Notes: a model not told the origin generated them from the sequence alone. Positions 53,461 to 62,851 are shown, counted from the first letter of the stretch. The stretch is DNA of 64,000 nucleotides from Acidaminobacter sp. (GCA_009881125.1 WXFH01000048.1:55163-119162), one strand, 5' to 3'. Numbers and translations are program-made.

Positions 53461-54489
53461 CTATCGATATTTCGCGCGTTCATACTGCTTTGGCCAGACG
53501 ACCTCTTCGCTAAGACTTCGAGCAGCCGCCAACGGCCAATATGGGTTCCTCAGCAGCTCTCTGCCCAAAAAGACAAGCTCGATGCCCGGCAAAGCCAGGA
53601 CATCCTCCGCATGGATCGGTTCCGTCATGCGTCCGCCAGTGATGACAGGAAGTCCCGTCACGGTACCAATAATCCGGGCAAATTCAAGCTGGTAACCCGG
53701 AAAATCCCGTACGGTTGCGGAGACGACACCACCGGAACTGACATGCAGCAGATCCACGCCCAAACCTTTTAGATTGGCACCCAGGATCCCCCGAGCAAGA
53801 TCCTCCGCGTGTAAACCGCCCTCTGAATATTCTTCAGCGGAGATCCGGACACTTAAAGGCAGCGCCTCCGGCCAAACACTTCGCACCGACCTGACCACTT
53901 CAGTCAAAAGTCTGAACCGATTCTCTTCGCTTCCACCATAGTGATCCAACCTGAAGTTTGTCAGCGGCGAGAGGAATTGATTGATCAAGTAACCATGAGC
54001 CCCATGGATCTCAACAAGGTCAAAACCTGCCTTAAGAGCACGCAAAGCGGCCTGCCTGTAAGCTTCGACGACCTCGTCGATCTCTCCCTGAGTCATGGCC
54101 TCCGGCACAGGAAATTCCTCACTGAAACGCACCGGTGACGGCGCGTGAAGCGGGCCGCCTGTCACAGTCGACTTGCGTCCGGCGTGAATCAACTGAACAC
54201 CAATTTTTGCACCGGCAGCATGAACGCGTTCCACCACTCTTGCCAGCGCATCGCCTTGTTCATCATGCCACAGTCCCAGGCAGTGATCCGATATTCTTCC
54301 TTGAGGAAGGACACCGGTAGCCTCGACAATAATCAAACCTGCACCGCCCATAGCTCTGGTGGTGTAATGTGTTTCATGAAATGCGTTTGCAATGCCATTT
54401 TGCGCACTGTACATGCACATAGGCGGCATGACGATTCTGTTTTTCAACTGTAAGGATTTAAGTTCAAAGGGTTTGAATAACCTTCCCAT
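53461..54489 (-). CDS. namA: Old yellow enzyme family NAD(P)H:flavin oxidoreductase (NamA/YqjM-like)
   Basis: 342 residues. FMN barrel with PPMCMYSAQNG (the cysteine that tunes FMN in YqjM), EIHGAHGYLINQFLSP with the substrate histidines, and NFRLDHYGGSEENRFRLL. Reduces activated C=C bonds of enones and similar compounds. AGGAGG lies eight bases before the ATG. Encoded with ccdA and tlpA, which suggests a redox-stress setting; that is inference. Confidence 0.92.
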   Translation of the reverse strand: MGRLFKPFELKSLQLKNRIVMPPMCMYSAQNGIANAFHETHYTTRAMGGAGLIIVEATGVLPQGRISDHCLGLWHDEQGDALARVVERVHAAGAKIGVQLIHAGRKSTVTGGPLHAPSPVRFSEEFPVPEAMTQGEIDEVVEAYRQAALRALKAGFDLVEIHGAHGYLINQFLSPLTNFRLDHYGGSEENRFRLLTEVVRSVRSVWPEALPLSVRISAEEYSEGGLHAEDLARGILGANLKGLGVDLLHVSSGGVVSATVRDFPGYQLEFARIIGTVTGLPVITGGRMTEPIHAEDVLALPGIELVFLGRELLRNPYWPLAAARSLSEEVVWPKQYERAKYR

Positions 54490-54653
54490 AGCAGTTCCTC
54501 CTGATAGCAGATCTATTTCAGCGATTTCTTTTGAGATGTATTCTCATTTAATTATGCCCTATTTCGTCTTAAAAGAACAGATCATTTTAGGAAAACAAGA
54601 AAATAATTCCCCCGGGAGGGGCAGGGGATAAACAAGTGACTCATCTCTAATTG

Positions 54654-54662
54654 TGATATAAT
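54654..54662 (+). promoter_or_regulatory. Extended -10 promoter of the Crp-type regulator
   Basis: TGATATAAT about 53 bases before the start. No clear -35. Confidence 0.55.
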
Positions 54663-54714
54663 TTATTAATACAATAGCAGTGTGAACTATTTATTTCTGC
54701 GAGGTGCCTATCCT

Positions 54715-55371
54715 ATGCCAAAGACAAAATCCGCCATGCCAAATACGCCACCAACCTTACTCCAAGTCCTGCCGGAAGCAGTTTTATCCGAGTGGATCAA
54801 CACCGGCACTGCCCGTTATGTAAAATTTGATGAAAGCGCGCTGATTTATCTCGCAGGCGATCCCTGCACTGCTGTCGACGTGGTTGCAGAGGGTCAGATT
54901 GCGGTTGAAAAGATGGACGAAGAAGGCCGTTTGACTAGAATCAGTCAATTTGGAGCGGGTGATGTTTTTGGTGCAAATCTGATTTTTTCAGGCTTGAAAG
55001 TTTTCCCCTTTGGCGTGTCTGCGCTAAAACCTTCAAAGCTGCTTCGCATAGACCCTGAAGCCCTGATCCGGTTAGCTATGGCAAACCGCGAAGTATTGCT
55101 GTCACTCCTGATGGCTATCTCCATCAAATCTTTCGCACTATCGCAAGGCATAGACTATTTAACCGGCAGAAGCATCGAAGACAAGGTGTTAATCTATCTC
55201 AGACAGAACCTTCAGCACGGTCAGATACGCCTTCAACCGGCGCTCTCCAAGAAGGCCCTTGCTGAATATTTGGATATATCCAGAACCTCACTCTCCAGAG
55301 CTCTGAGACAAATGAAAAGCGACGGCCTGATCGACTACGACCGGTCGAGCATCACCCTTTTAAAGCCTTAA
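54715..55371 (+). CDS. Crp/Fnr family transcriptional regulator
   Basis: 218 residues from ATG 54715 with GAGGTG eight bases upstream; the frame opens at 54682. Cyclic-nucleotide-type sensor domain (about 30-120), then a winged helix with ALSKKALAEYLDISRTSLSRALRQM. Only one cysteine (in AGDPCTAV) is present, so it cannot hold the FNR 4Fe-4S cluster. It resembles the Firmicute single-copy regulators that respond to nitrosative or oxidative stress. Divergent from the OYE cluster and next to a hemerythrin gene. Confidence 0.9.
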   Translation: MPKTKSAMPNTPPTLLQVLPEAVLSEWINTGTARYVKFDESALIYLAGDPCTAVDVVAEGQIAVEKMDEEGRLTRISQFGAGDVFGANLIFSGLKVFPFGVSALKPSKLLRIDPEALIRLAMANREVLLSLLMAISIKSFALSQGIDYLTGRSIEDKVLIYLRQNLQHGQIRLQPALSKKALAEYLDISRTSLSRALRQMKSDGLIDYDRSSITLLKP

Positions 55372-55402
55372 TCCGTGGTTCGCGTCACCGCTGCCGGAAC
55401 TC

Positions 55403-55453
55403 AAAAAGCCTGTTCCCCCTTCTGAAACATTCAGAAGGGAGAGCAGGCTTTTT
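55403..55453. terminator. Bidirectional terminator
   Basis: AAAAAGCCTG/CAGGCTTTTT with CCCTTCTGA/TCAGAAGGG; serves the Crp-type gene (plus) and the hemerythrin gene (minus). Confidence 0.92.
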
Positions 55454-55480
55454 ATAAATCAGAATTGTGCAGTACACTTC

Positions 55481-56035
55481 TTAGAGCTTTGCTTCCAACG
55501 TTTCCAGAAGCAGCACGTATTTTTCACGTGATGCAGCCGCCTCTTCAGTCGCTTCAAAGGCGTTATACCGCGCCTCAATAGCTTCTTTCGCTTCAGAAGA
55601 CAGCTCGCGGTCAGCAAAGGTGAACACCACGCCATCTTCTTTGTCGATGTGGCGATGCAGCAAGTAAGTGTAGCCCATAGCGTTGGAAATCAGATCCAGC
55701 TTGGCATCCTCGTCCCCGGCCTCCACTTTTTTCAGCGCCGCCTCCATGTCCGCAAGCAGAAGTCTCCCGAGGTCATGCTCAACCAGCATGCCCATCTTGA
55801 CAAGTTTCTCAGCAAGCAGGCCAAGCTCACCCATCATATAGCCAAAGAAGATGTCCTCTTCTTTGCCATGGTGGTGCTTGTCTGCGTAATTGCGAACGAA
55901 GTCAATCATGCTGTGAAAATCTTCAAGCGCCACCTCTTCGCCTCGGAGAACTTTCTGACAGTAACCCCGCATGACGCCCAGCATTCTTTTAATATAGCGG
56001 TGTTCTTCATTCATCAGCAGTACAGAAGGCATCAT
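55481..56035 (-). CDS. Hemerythrin domain protein
   Basis: About 184 residues. Four-helix di-iron fold: LLMNEEHRYIKRML (first histidine), YADKHHHGKEEDIFF (H and E ligands), MLVEHDLGR, and YLLHRHIDKEDGVVF. The family binds oxygen or NO or aids iron-sulfur repair. The preferred ATG (56035 or 56032) has AAAGGAAG upstream and begins just inside the end of the preceding gene, so the two are coupled. Confidence 0.9.
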   Translation of the reverse strand: MMPSVLLMNEEHRYIKRMLGVMRGYCQKVLRGEEVALEDFHSMIDFVRNYADKHHHGKEEDIFFGYMMGELGLLAEKLVKMGMLVEHDLGRLLLADMEAALKKVEAGDEDAKLDLISNAMGYTYLLHRHIDKEDGVVFTFADRELSSEAKEAIEARYNAFEATEEAAASREKYVLLLETLEAKL

Positions 56036-56036
56036 A

Positions 56037-56672
56037 TTAGGCACTCTTCCTTTCAATCCATCTCAATTGATCTGCACTTGCACCAAATTCATATTGATCC
56101 GAGGCACCGGAGACAAAGCCCTTGATCCACGCGTGACGGAGCGTATAAAAAAGCTCTACATCGCCGCCAACAGCATCCCAAACCGGTTTGTGAACGCATT
56201 GCATCATTTTCCAGACAAACTTGTCCGGCTCGCTGGAAACGATCTGATTCACGCGGTCGCACGGCATACCGTCGAGAATATAATCGTTAAGACCGTTGAA
56301 CAGGCTTTCAGGACTGGACGTATTGCCTTCATAGCTGCGTCCCGCTGTCAAACCGTGCTCATGGAACAGCGCTTTAAGATCCTCCGTCACTTCAGGCGAC
56401 TCTGCAGTCAGGCGAGTCAGAAAGGCTGCCTGCCTTGATTCCGCACGGGTAATCCGCTCCTGAAGCCATCCGTGGATATTGCTTTGATCAATGATCTCTT
56501 CCAGAGGTCGGCCGCCGGTTGACGCGCCGTACCGGGCTTCGAATTCCCGCTTCCAGTCCTGGGCTGGAAGCCCGCGACCATCGGCATAAGCAGCAATGGC
56601 GTCCTCAAGATGTTCGAACCAAAGAATTTTATTGTAGAGCCAAAAGTGAACTTTTCCTAAAAATAAACTCAT
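56037..56672 (-). CDS. Conserved protein of unknown function paired with hemerythrin
   Basis: 211 residues, soluble, with several tryptophans and two cysteines (MPCDRVNQIV near 133 and MMQCVHKPVWDAVG near 155). I do not recognise a family. GGAGGATG precedes the ATG. Stop and hemerythrin start nearly coincide, and a Crp-type regulator is close by, so a shared function in oxygen or NO handling is plausible. Confidence 0.65.
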   Translation of the reverse strand: MSLFLGKVHFWLYNKILWFEHLEDAIAAYADGRGLPAQDWKREFEARYGASTGGRPLEEIIDQSNIHGWLQERITRAESRQAAFLTRLTAESPEVTEDLKALFHEHGLTAGRSYEGNTSSPESLFNGLNDYILDGMPCDRVNQIVSSEPDKFVWKMMQCVHKPVWDAVGGDVELFYTLRHAWIKGFVSGASDQYEFGASADQLRWIERKSA

Positions 56673-56770
56673 TTAAGTCATCCTCCAATTTATATCCTAC
56701 TGTTTTACTCGTATTTGCTAAGAACATCCTAACACACTAAAGTACTTAAATCAGTAACCCACGTTACGTG

Positions 56771-56841
56771 CGAAAAAAAAGAGAATACCAGGGATTCAAA
56801 AGTCGGTTTCCCGGCTTGCGAATGACCCCAATATCCTCTTT
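56771..56841 (-). terminator. Terminator of panE
   Basis: AAAAGAG..GGG and CC..CTCTTTT pair with internal mismatches; eight T residues follow on the minus strand. Confidence 0.8.
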
Positions 56842-56856
56842 TATTTTCTGATTTAT

Positions 56857-57789
56857 TTACTGCCTTGCGCCTGCCTGGCGCTCCTTGATGCGAATCAAAT
56901 GGTAGAGCATGCGGTTATAGGGCAGGTCAATACCCAGCTCTTCCCCCATTTTCAGCATGTGTCCGGCAAACAGCTCAACCTCAGTCGGGCGGCCGGCCTC
57001 GATATCCTGATGCATGGAGGTCTTGCCTTTTGGATCATGTTTTTTGACGCTGCTCAGGTATTCCTCAATGGCACTTTCAGACAGATTGATCCCCTTGAGC
57101 CTCGCCAGGCCGACGACCTCTTCCATGACCGCACGAAGCAGCGCCTTCAGATCCTCATCCTCCTGAAAATAACCGTAATTGAGTTCCAGAACCGCCGAAA
57201 GCTGATTCCCGGAAACGTTGATCATGAATTTCTTCCACATCATGGCGAGGACGTCTTGCGGGACTTCGTAAGGGATGCCCGCTTCCTCAAGAATCTCTTG
57301 AGCCTTGAGCACCCGAGGGTCTTCCGGTCCCTGAGGCACAGCCCCAAACACAATTCTGCCAATATTTCTGTAGTCGACCCTGTCACCGTGCTTGACCGTG
57401 TCGATCCCCATGCAGAAGGAATGAAGCACCCGCGATTCACCCAGTTTCTCAATGGCTGAGATTTCGCTCAAAAGGCCGTTTAATACAGTCATGACCAAAG
57501 TCTCTTCCCCTGCGAACTGTCGCGCGACCTCAAGTGCGTCTTCAAGTGCCGGATATTTGCAGGCAATGATCATCAGATCCGCCGGCCCCTCAAAGGCCCC
57601 TTCCCTGTTGGAGGGCGACGCCGCCTTGAAATGAAAGGGCTCGCCATTCACTTCAATGATTTTATCTTTATAAACAGCATACCTCGAATCGTCCACCAGC
57701 ACGCGAATCTCAGTATTCCCGAGCTTTGACGCCACCGCGCCGTAAGCTGCGCCAATTGCACCCAGCCCAATAATATCCACCTTAAACAT
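56857..57789 (-). CDS. panE: 2-dehydropantoate 2-reductase
   Basis: 310 residues. NADPH-dependent reduction of ketopantoate to pantoate for coenzyme A. Rossmann motif IIGLGAIGAAYGAV at the start, VLNGLLSEI in the middle, and the catalytic lysine in MWKKFMINVSGNQLSAVL. GEELGIDLPYNRMLYHLI near the end is family-typical. GGGAGG is upstream of the ATG. Some relatives act on other ketoacids. Confidence 0.88.
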   Translation of the reverse strand: MFKVDIIGLGAIGAAYGAVASKLGNTEIRVLVDDSRYAVYKDKIIEVNGEPFHFKAASPSNREGAFEGPADLMIIACKYPALEDALEVARQFAGEETLVMTVLNGLLSEISAIEKLGESRVLHSFCMGIDTVKHGDRVDYRNIGRIVFGAVPQGPEDPRVLKAQEILEEAGIPYEVPQDVLAMMWKKFMINVSGNQLSAVLELNYGYFQEDEDLKALLRAVMEEVVGLARLKGINLSESAIEEYLSSVKKHDPKGKTSMHQDIEAGRPTEVELFAGHMLKMGEELGIDLPYNRMLYHLIRIKERQAGARQ

Positions 57790-57830
57790 GCAGCATTCCT
57801 CCCTAACTTGATACGATGCCCGCCAGAAGT

Positions 57831-58139
57831 CTACACCCCCGGTTCACCGGATTCCACTTTAATTTCCTCTGTGACAATGCTGATCACTTCAAACCGGCCA
57901 TCCCTGTCCAGTCCTCTCAGCGCTGTCTCCCTTAACTCAGTCGCGTGATGGAGCGTATTCGACACCGCAGTCAACCCCAGAATACCGAGATTCAAAGTCC
58001 CATCCGGACTGAGATCCGCCGCTGCCAAGTGATTAGCTTTGCCGATGGTCGCGGTCAGGCCTTGCATCACCCGTCTTCGATCCTTCAGACTATAGGACTC
58101 CGCAATCACCATTTTAACTACTGCGCATGCGAGAAACAT
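57831..58139 (-). CDS. DUF503 (YlxP-like) protein
   Basis: 102 residues from ATG 58139 (GAGGTGATCTGAGG upstream; frame opens at 58157). The early ESYSLKDRRRVMQGL and later VSNTLHHATELR are characteristic of DUF503, a small conserved family often near ribosome-maturation genes in Firmicutes. Function unknown. Confidence 0.85.
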   Translation of the reverse strand: MFLACAVVKMVIAESYSLKDRRRVMQGLTATIGKANHLAAADLSPDGTLNLGILGLTAVSNTLHHATELRETALRGLDRDGRFEVISIVTEEIKVESGEPGV

Positions 58140-58255
58140 CCTCAGATCACCTCTCAAAGGACACTCAAAATTTCACACTTCCTTAACTTTTCGATAAGAA
58201 ACATTTGAGATAATAGTAACATAGAACACATAAGTTTAGACAGGAGGTTTGCCAA

Positions 58256-58798
58256 ATGTTGAAAAAAAGTCTGCTCATCTTTGTTATGATTGCAGCCATC
58301 CTCGTCGCCGCCGGGTGTAATAAAACAGAGGCGCCCGCTGATTTGCAGGGCGAAATCGATACATTGAAAGCCCAAGTCATTGAGTTGTCAGAGGAAAACG
58401 AAACATTAAAGGCTGCTTTGACCTCCCTTCAGGGATCGGACACAGAAAGCCTGCTTGAGCTGCGCAATACCCTGGACAGCAATCTTTACGGCACGCTGAA
58501 CGCCTTGATTCGCGGTGAACACGCCGCAGCCCTGGAATCCTTTACCTCCACCGTTGAAGTAAAAGAAGGCAATGTGGTCAGCCTCTACGGCAAAGGGACT
58601 GTCGAGTTTGCCATTCCCGAGCGCCCCATGAATTTAAGGCAGCGCGCCTTCTGGCAGGATGGCGCCTCTTATAACGCGATCTATGAGATCTTTGATGCCG
58701 GCTATGCGCAGCCGAACGAGCGCCTCAACACCTTAAACGTGCTCTATTTGAAGCAAGATGGGGTATGGAAAATCGACGCGATATTTATTGACGAATAA
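58256..58798 (+). CDS. Lipoprotein with coiled coil
   Basis: 180 residues. Signal peptide and lipobox VAAGC (cysteine 21), a coiled coil around residues 28-60, then a globular domain ending in VLYLKQDGVWKIDAIFIDE, which resembles NTF2-like/lumazine-binding small folds. AGGAGG lies eight bases before the ATG. Function unknown. Confidence 0.75.
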   Translation: MLKKSLLIFVMIAAILVAAGCNKTEAPADLQGEIDTLKAQVIELSEENETLKAALTSLQGSDTESLLELRNTLDSNLYGTLNALIRGEHAAALESFTSTVEVKEGNVVSLYGKGTVEFAIPERPMNLRQRAFWQDGASYNAIYEIFDAGYAQPNERLNTLNVLYLKQDGVWKIDAIFIDE

Positions 58799-58837
58799 AC
58801 TTTTGCTGTGTAAGCAATAAAATAATTAGAGACAGAC

Positions 58838-58909
58838 AAAAAAACAGAAGGAGATTGGCGCAGCAGTCGCCGGCAAAAGCCGGCCGTACATAAGCGTCAA
58901 TGTCCTTCT
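58838..58909 (-). terminator. Terminator of the DMT transporter gene
   Basis: AGAAGGA..ATTGGCG pairs with CGTCAAT..TCCTTCT and GCCGGC pairs with GCCGGC at the tip; seven T residues follow on the minus strand. Confidence 0.85.
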
Positions 58910-58936
58910 CTTTAAATTTCCCATTATACAACCGGG

Positions 58937-59812
58937 TCACAGGATCTCTTTAACTTTCCCCAGCCTGCTGATATAGAAGCTGCGCAGCGTGACAGCCAGG
59001 ACGACAATCAAGCCGCCCAGCAGCGCCAGCGCGCCAGGCTTCTCCCCTGTCGCGAGGAAAACCCAGATGGGATTTAGGATAGGTTCTATGACCGGGATCA
59101 AAATTGCCTCCAGCGCGGTCACATGACGTACTGCCAGGGAAAACAGCGTATACGAAATGCCCAACTGAAAAACGCCCAGAATCAGAATACCCACCATACT
59201 TTTAAAATCCGGAACAGACTGCAAAATAAACGGAATGCTGACTAGAAAGGTCATTATATTCCCCAACAGCGTCATTTCTATTTGTGAGCCGTCTTTCTGA
59301 AGCCTCAGAAAAATAACGGTCAGCGCCAGAAACAACCCCGACAGTACGGAGAGCAGATTTCCTGCAAGGGCACCGCCTCCCAGATCCCCAATAAAAAACA
59401 GCACCATGCCGGCCATGACCGCGAAGATCGCGAGCCAGTCGACACGCAGTGTCTTTTCTTTCAGAACCCAAGTGCCGAGTACAGCCACCCAGATTGGGGC
59501 GGTATACTGCAGCAGGATCGCGTTCGCGGCAGTGGTCAATTTATTGGCTGTGACGAAAAGTATAACCGTTGACATATAGAAGGCCGCGCCTGCAATTTGA
59601 GTTTTGGACTTGGAAAATTTAGGTTTTCTGACGAATGCGAGCATTACCAGCGCCGCAATACCGCTCCTGGTACCTGCTATTGCGACCGGATTCCAGTCGA
59701 CCAGCTTGATCAGCATACCGCCTGTGCTCCATAGCACAGAAGCGATCACCAGGTATAAAATGGCTTTAGCTCTGGGTGTTTTGACGAGTGATAAAACGTT
59801 CAAATTCTCCAA
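58937..59812 (-). CDS. DMT superfamily (EamA) transporter
   Basis: 291 residues with about ten membrane segments in two EamA repeats. ASVLWSTGGMLIKLVDWNPVA near the start and LEAILIPVIEPILNPIWVF in repeat two are typical. Probable metabolite exporter; substrate unknown. Start is uncertain: TTG at 59812 (AGG close upstream) or TTG at 59803. A cluster of CTAGAAT sites covers its promoter. Confidence 0.85.
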   Translation of the reverse strand: MENLNVLSLVKTPRAKAILYLVIASVLWSTGGMLIKLVDWNPVAIAGTRSGIAALVMLAFVRKPKFSKSKTQIAGAAFYMSTVILFVTANKLTTAANAILLQYTAPIWVAVLGTWVLKEKTLRVDWLAIFAVMAGMVLFFIGDLGGGALAGNLLSVLSGLFLALTVIFLRLQKDGSQIEMTLLGNIMTFLVSIPFILQSVPDFKSMVGILILGVFQLGISYTLFSLAVRHVTALEAILIPVIEPILNPIWVFLATGEKPGALALLGGLIVVLAVTLRSFYISRLGKVKEIL

Positions 59813-59842
59813 CCTGCTTTCATTGTTGTCTATTGTTTGCTG

Positions 59843-59910
59843 TTCTAGTATTAGAATTTACACAGCACTAGAATCATACAATATCTGTAATTCTAAAACA
59901 ACTAGAATTC
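59843..59910. promoter_or_regulatory. CTAGAAT operator cluster at the DMT transporter promoter
   Basis: TTCTAG at 59843, TTAGAAT at 59851, CTAGAAT at 59868, ATTCTA at 59890 and CTAGAATTC at 59902. They interleave with a minus-strand TTGTTT-N17-TATGAT promoter. This suggests a repressor; no regulator gene adjoins it. Confidence 0.55.
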
Positions 59911-60014
59911 TGTGTTTGAAGCCACTCTGTAATGAGTAAGAAGACAAACATAGTAACAGGCTTTAATTTCACCCGAAATCTTTCATTTAAGATCACCCAA
60001 TTGGAGGTTTTATC

Positions 60015-60302
60015 ATGAAAAAAATCACACTGACCCTTTTGATTCTGGCGATCATGCTGACTCTGACCGCCTGCCTGCCAGGGGACGGCAGCTATTCCTC
60101 GGAGAATCCGGCCGGATTCCTGTCAGGGATCTGGCATGGCTGGCTCGCCCCGCTGTCCATGCTCCTCGGGCTCATCCGCGGCGGCTACAGAATTTACGAG
60201 GTCAACAACACCGGGCTTGCATATGATTTCGCTTTTTATATTGCCATTATAGGTGGTTTTGGGAGCTTCTCACTGTTCAGAAGAAGGAAAAAGGACAAAT
60301 AA
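60015..60302 (+). CDS. Small membrane lipoprotein of unknown function
   Basis: 95 residues. Signal peptide with lipobox LTAC (cysteine 20), a middle hydrophobic stretch (GWLAPLSMLLGLIRGGYRIYE) and a C-terminal segment IAIIGGFGSFSLF followed by RRRKKDK, which should stay inside. GGAGG is ahead of the ATG. Directly upstream of lytS; family not named by me. Confidence 0.72.
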   Translation: MKKITLTLLILAIMLTLTACLPGDGSYSSENPAGFLSGIWHGWLAPLSMLLGLIRGGYRIYEVNNTGLAYDFAFYIAIIGGFGSFSLFRRRKKDK

Positions 60303-60349
60303 CATGGTATAATAGATCATCTCAATTTTGATCAAGTGGAGGTTGACGC

Positions 60350-62032
60350 ATGATTCTTCTGCGAAATTTGACCAACAACCTGGGCTATGTCGTCCTTCTC
60401 GCCTTTTGGCTTTCAAGATTATCACTCTTTAAGAAAATTATGCTCAAAGAAAAGTTTTCCTCTAAGGAAAAAGTGATCCTGGCATTGATTTTTGGCGCTT
60501 TCGGGATTTTAGGCACTTATATTGGTACGGAAATTCAAGGTGCCATAGCAAATACACGGCTTATTGGCGTTATGGTCGGCGGTATTTTGGCGGGTCCTTT
60601 TGTTGGAATCACTGCCGGTATCATCGCAGGGATCCACAGATTGACTATGCCGGTGGGGACCCTGACAGCTGTGCCGTGTGCGATCGCGACCATCGCCGCA
60701 GGCATTGCTGCATCCTTCATCTATCACAAATCCACACGCAAAAACAAATGGATTCTGGGACTCGCGGGCGGCTTTGTCATGGAAACCTTCGAAATGCTGC
60801 TGATTCTTCTGATGTCAAAGCCTTTTCCGGCAGCCCTAGCCGTGGTTAAGAGCATTTATCTGCCCATGAGTATGACCAACGGGATTGGGATCAGCATCCT
60901 GATCTTGATTATTCAGAACCTCTTTGATGAGAAAGAGAATATTGCCGCGCGTCAGGCTAAAACGGCCATGGATGTGGCTAATCAGACACTGCCGTATTTC
61001 AGGGATATCACGCCTGAATCTATTGAGAAAATCTGTCAGATCATCCAGGCTTCCATACAGGCAGATGCGGTTTCAATTACAGATCGAAATACAATACTTT
61101 CCCACGTAGGCCTCGGCGCGGATCATCACGAAAGCGGCAGCCCCATTGGAACGGAGGCGACACGCAAGGTTATTGATTCCGGCGATATTTTGTTTTTGAA
61201 CAAGAAAACAGATATTCAATGTGATTTCGAGAACTGTCCGCTGAAGTCCGCAGTTATTGTCCCTATCTTCGAAGGCGAACAGGTCATGGGGACACTCAAA
61301 ATTTATTACGGCAAAGAGGGTATGATCTCGGAAAGTACAGCGCAGCTCGCCATTGGTTTGTCTCAGATCATATCGACACAGCTGGAAATCAGCAAAATCC
61401 ACAAATTAGAAGAACTGGCGACGCAATCTGAAATTCGGGCCCTTCAGTCTCAGATTAATCCGCATTTTCTCTTCAACGCGCTCAACACCATCACCGCCTT
61501 CACACGAGATGAGCCTGAAAAGGCGCGACAGCTGATCGTCGATCTTTCTACCTATTTAAGGTACAACTTAGAATCTGCGGATCGATTGGTGAGCATCAAC
61601 CGTGAGATCGAACAAGTAAAAGCCTATGTGGATATTGAGCGTGCCCGTTTTGGAGACAAGCTTAAAGTTGAATACATCATAGATGCTGATCTCGAACTCT
61701 CCATCCCCTCCCTCATCATCCAGCCACTCGTTGAAAACGCTGTCAAACACGGGATCATGGAAGGCATTGGCCGAGGCACAATCCAACTCCGAATTCAAAA
61801 AACAGGAGAAGGTATGGCAAAAATCACGGTGGAAGATGATGGAAAAGGGATAGATCCCGACCTAATTTCGCAAATTGAACAAGGAACACTGCCAAGTCAT
61901 CACATTGGACTTTCCAATGTGCAAAATCGACTTCGTCTGATTTACGGGAGCGAATTAGTCATTGAACACCTGGATCAAGGCACTCGCATATCCTTTGAAA
62001 TACCAAGCCGGACGAAAGGTGTGGTCGCTTGA
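60350..62032 (+). CDS. lytS: LytS/BtsS-type sensor histidine kinase
   Basis: 560 residues. Six or so membrane segments of the 5TM-LYT sensor (about 1-190), a GAF-like domain (about 210-345), then the His_kinase block SQINPHFLFNALNTITAF and an ATPase domain with PLVENAVKHGI and DDGKGID. LytS relatives sense pyruvate (BtsS, YpdA) or membrane state. The stop overlaps the lytR start by four bases. A CstA-type gene follows, pointing to pyruvate or peptide sensing. Confidence 0.93.
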   Translation: MILLRNLTNNLGYVVLLAFWLSRLSLFKKIMLKEKFSSKEKVILALIFGAFGILGTYIGTEIQGAIANTRLIGVMVGGILAGPFVGITAGIIAGIHRLTMPVGTLTAVPCAIATIAAGIAASFIYHKSTRKNKWILGLAGGFVMETFEMLLILLMSKPFPAALAVVKSIYLPMSMTNGIGISILILIIQNLFDEKENIAARQAKTAMDVANQTLPYFRDITPESIEKICQIIQASIQADAVSITDRNTILSHVGLGADHHESGSPIGTEATRKVIDSGDILFLNKKTDIQCDFENCPLKSAVIVPIFEGEQVMGTLKIYYGKEGMISESTAQLAIGLSQIISTQLEISKIHKLEELATQSEIRALQSQINPHFLFNALNTITAFTRDEPEKARQLIVDLSTYLRYNLESADRLVSINREIEQVKAYVDIERARFGDKLKVEYIIDADLELSIPSLIIQPLVENAVKHGIMEGIGRGTIQLRIQKTGEGMAKITVEDDGKGIDPDLISQIEQGTLPSHHIGLSNVQNRLRLIYGSELVIEHLDQGTRISFEIPSRTKGVVA

Positions 62033-62736
62033 ATTGCATTATTGTAGATGACGAAATGCCAGCCCGCAAGGAACTTTCTTACCTGATAGAACAAAACAGC
62101 GACATTACAATACTCAAGGATTTTGACGACGCGCCTGAGGCTTTGGAATACGTTCGTCAGGCAAAGCCCGACCTCGTCTTTCTGGATATCAGCATGCCGC
62201 AGCTGGATGGCATGAGCTTCGCCAGGCAGCTCAGGCAATGGGGGGTGGACTCACGCGTCATTTTTGTGACGGCTCACAGGGAGTACGCCGTGGAAGCCTT
62301 TGAACTCGAAGCGTTTGACTATCTGCTGAAACCTTTTTCTGAAGACAGGCTGGAACTGCTTCTCAATAAATTGAGCGCCCTTGATCCCGTTGAGATTTCA
62401 TACCCCGAGAAGCTGACCCTTTGGAAGTCAGAAAAAATGAGAGTGGTACCGGTCACCGAGTTGTGCTATATAGAGGTTCGTGAGCGGGAAGTTCATATTT
62501 TTACCAAGGAAGATGCCTTTGTAGTCGTCTCCAGTATCAGCAGTTTTCAAAAGAAGCTGGATCCAAAAAAATTTTTCAGATGTCACAGATCCTTCGTCGT
62601 TAACCTCGACAAGATTGAGGAAATTATCCCCTGGTTCAACCACACCTATCAATTGAAACTGAAAGATATCGAAAGTCCAATTCCGGTCAGCCGGCATTAC
62701 CTGTCGGAATTCAAACAGATTATGGGATCATTTTGA
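62029..62736 (+). CDS. lytR: LytTR family response regulator
   Basis: 235 residues from a TTG at 62029. Receiver domain with phosphoacceptor D53 in LVFLDISMPQLDG and lysine in YLLKPFSEDRL, then a LytTR DNA-binding domain (about 135-233) with FFRCHRSFVVNLDKIEEI and PVSRHYLSEFK. Partner of LytS; probable activator of the cstA gene 115 bases downstream. Confidence 0.94.
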   Translation: MNCIIVDDEMPARKELSYLIEQNSDITILKDFDDAPEALEYVRQAKPDLVFLDISMPQLDGMSFARQLRQWGVDSRVIFVTAHREYAVEAFELEAFDYLLKPFSEDRLELLLNKLSALDPVEISYPEKLTLWKSEKMRVVPVTELCYIEVREREVHIFTKEDAFVVVSSISSFQKKLDPKKFFRCHRSFVVNLDKIEEIIPWFNHTYQLKLKDIESPIPVSRHYLSEFKQIMGSF

Positions 62737-62770
62737 CGCTTCATGCAGAATTCACGTCATTTCATACCTA

Positions 62771-62793
62771 AAAACGCCTCAGGCGTTTTTTTT
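62771..62793 (+). terminator. Terminator of lytS-lytR
   Basis: AAAACGCC/GGCGTTTT with a 3-base loop and eight T residues. Confidence 0.9.
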
Positions 62794-62851
62794 ATTGTAG
62801 ACTGAACCTGCAAGCAAACGCGAACTCATACATAGTAAAAGGAGGACTCAA

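Noticed and set aside
54715..55371. FNR-type oxygen sensor with 4Fe-4S cluster
   Set aside because: Only one cysteine in the protein; the four needed are missing.
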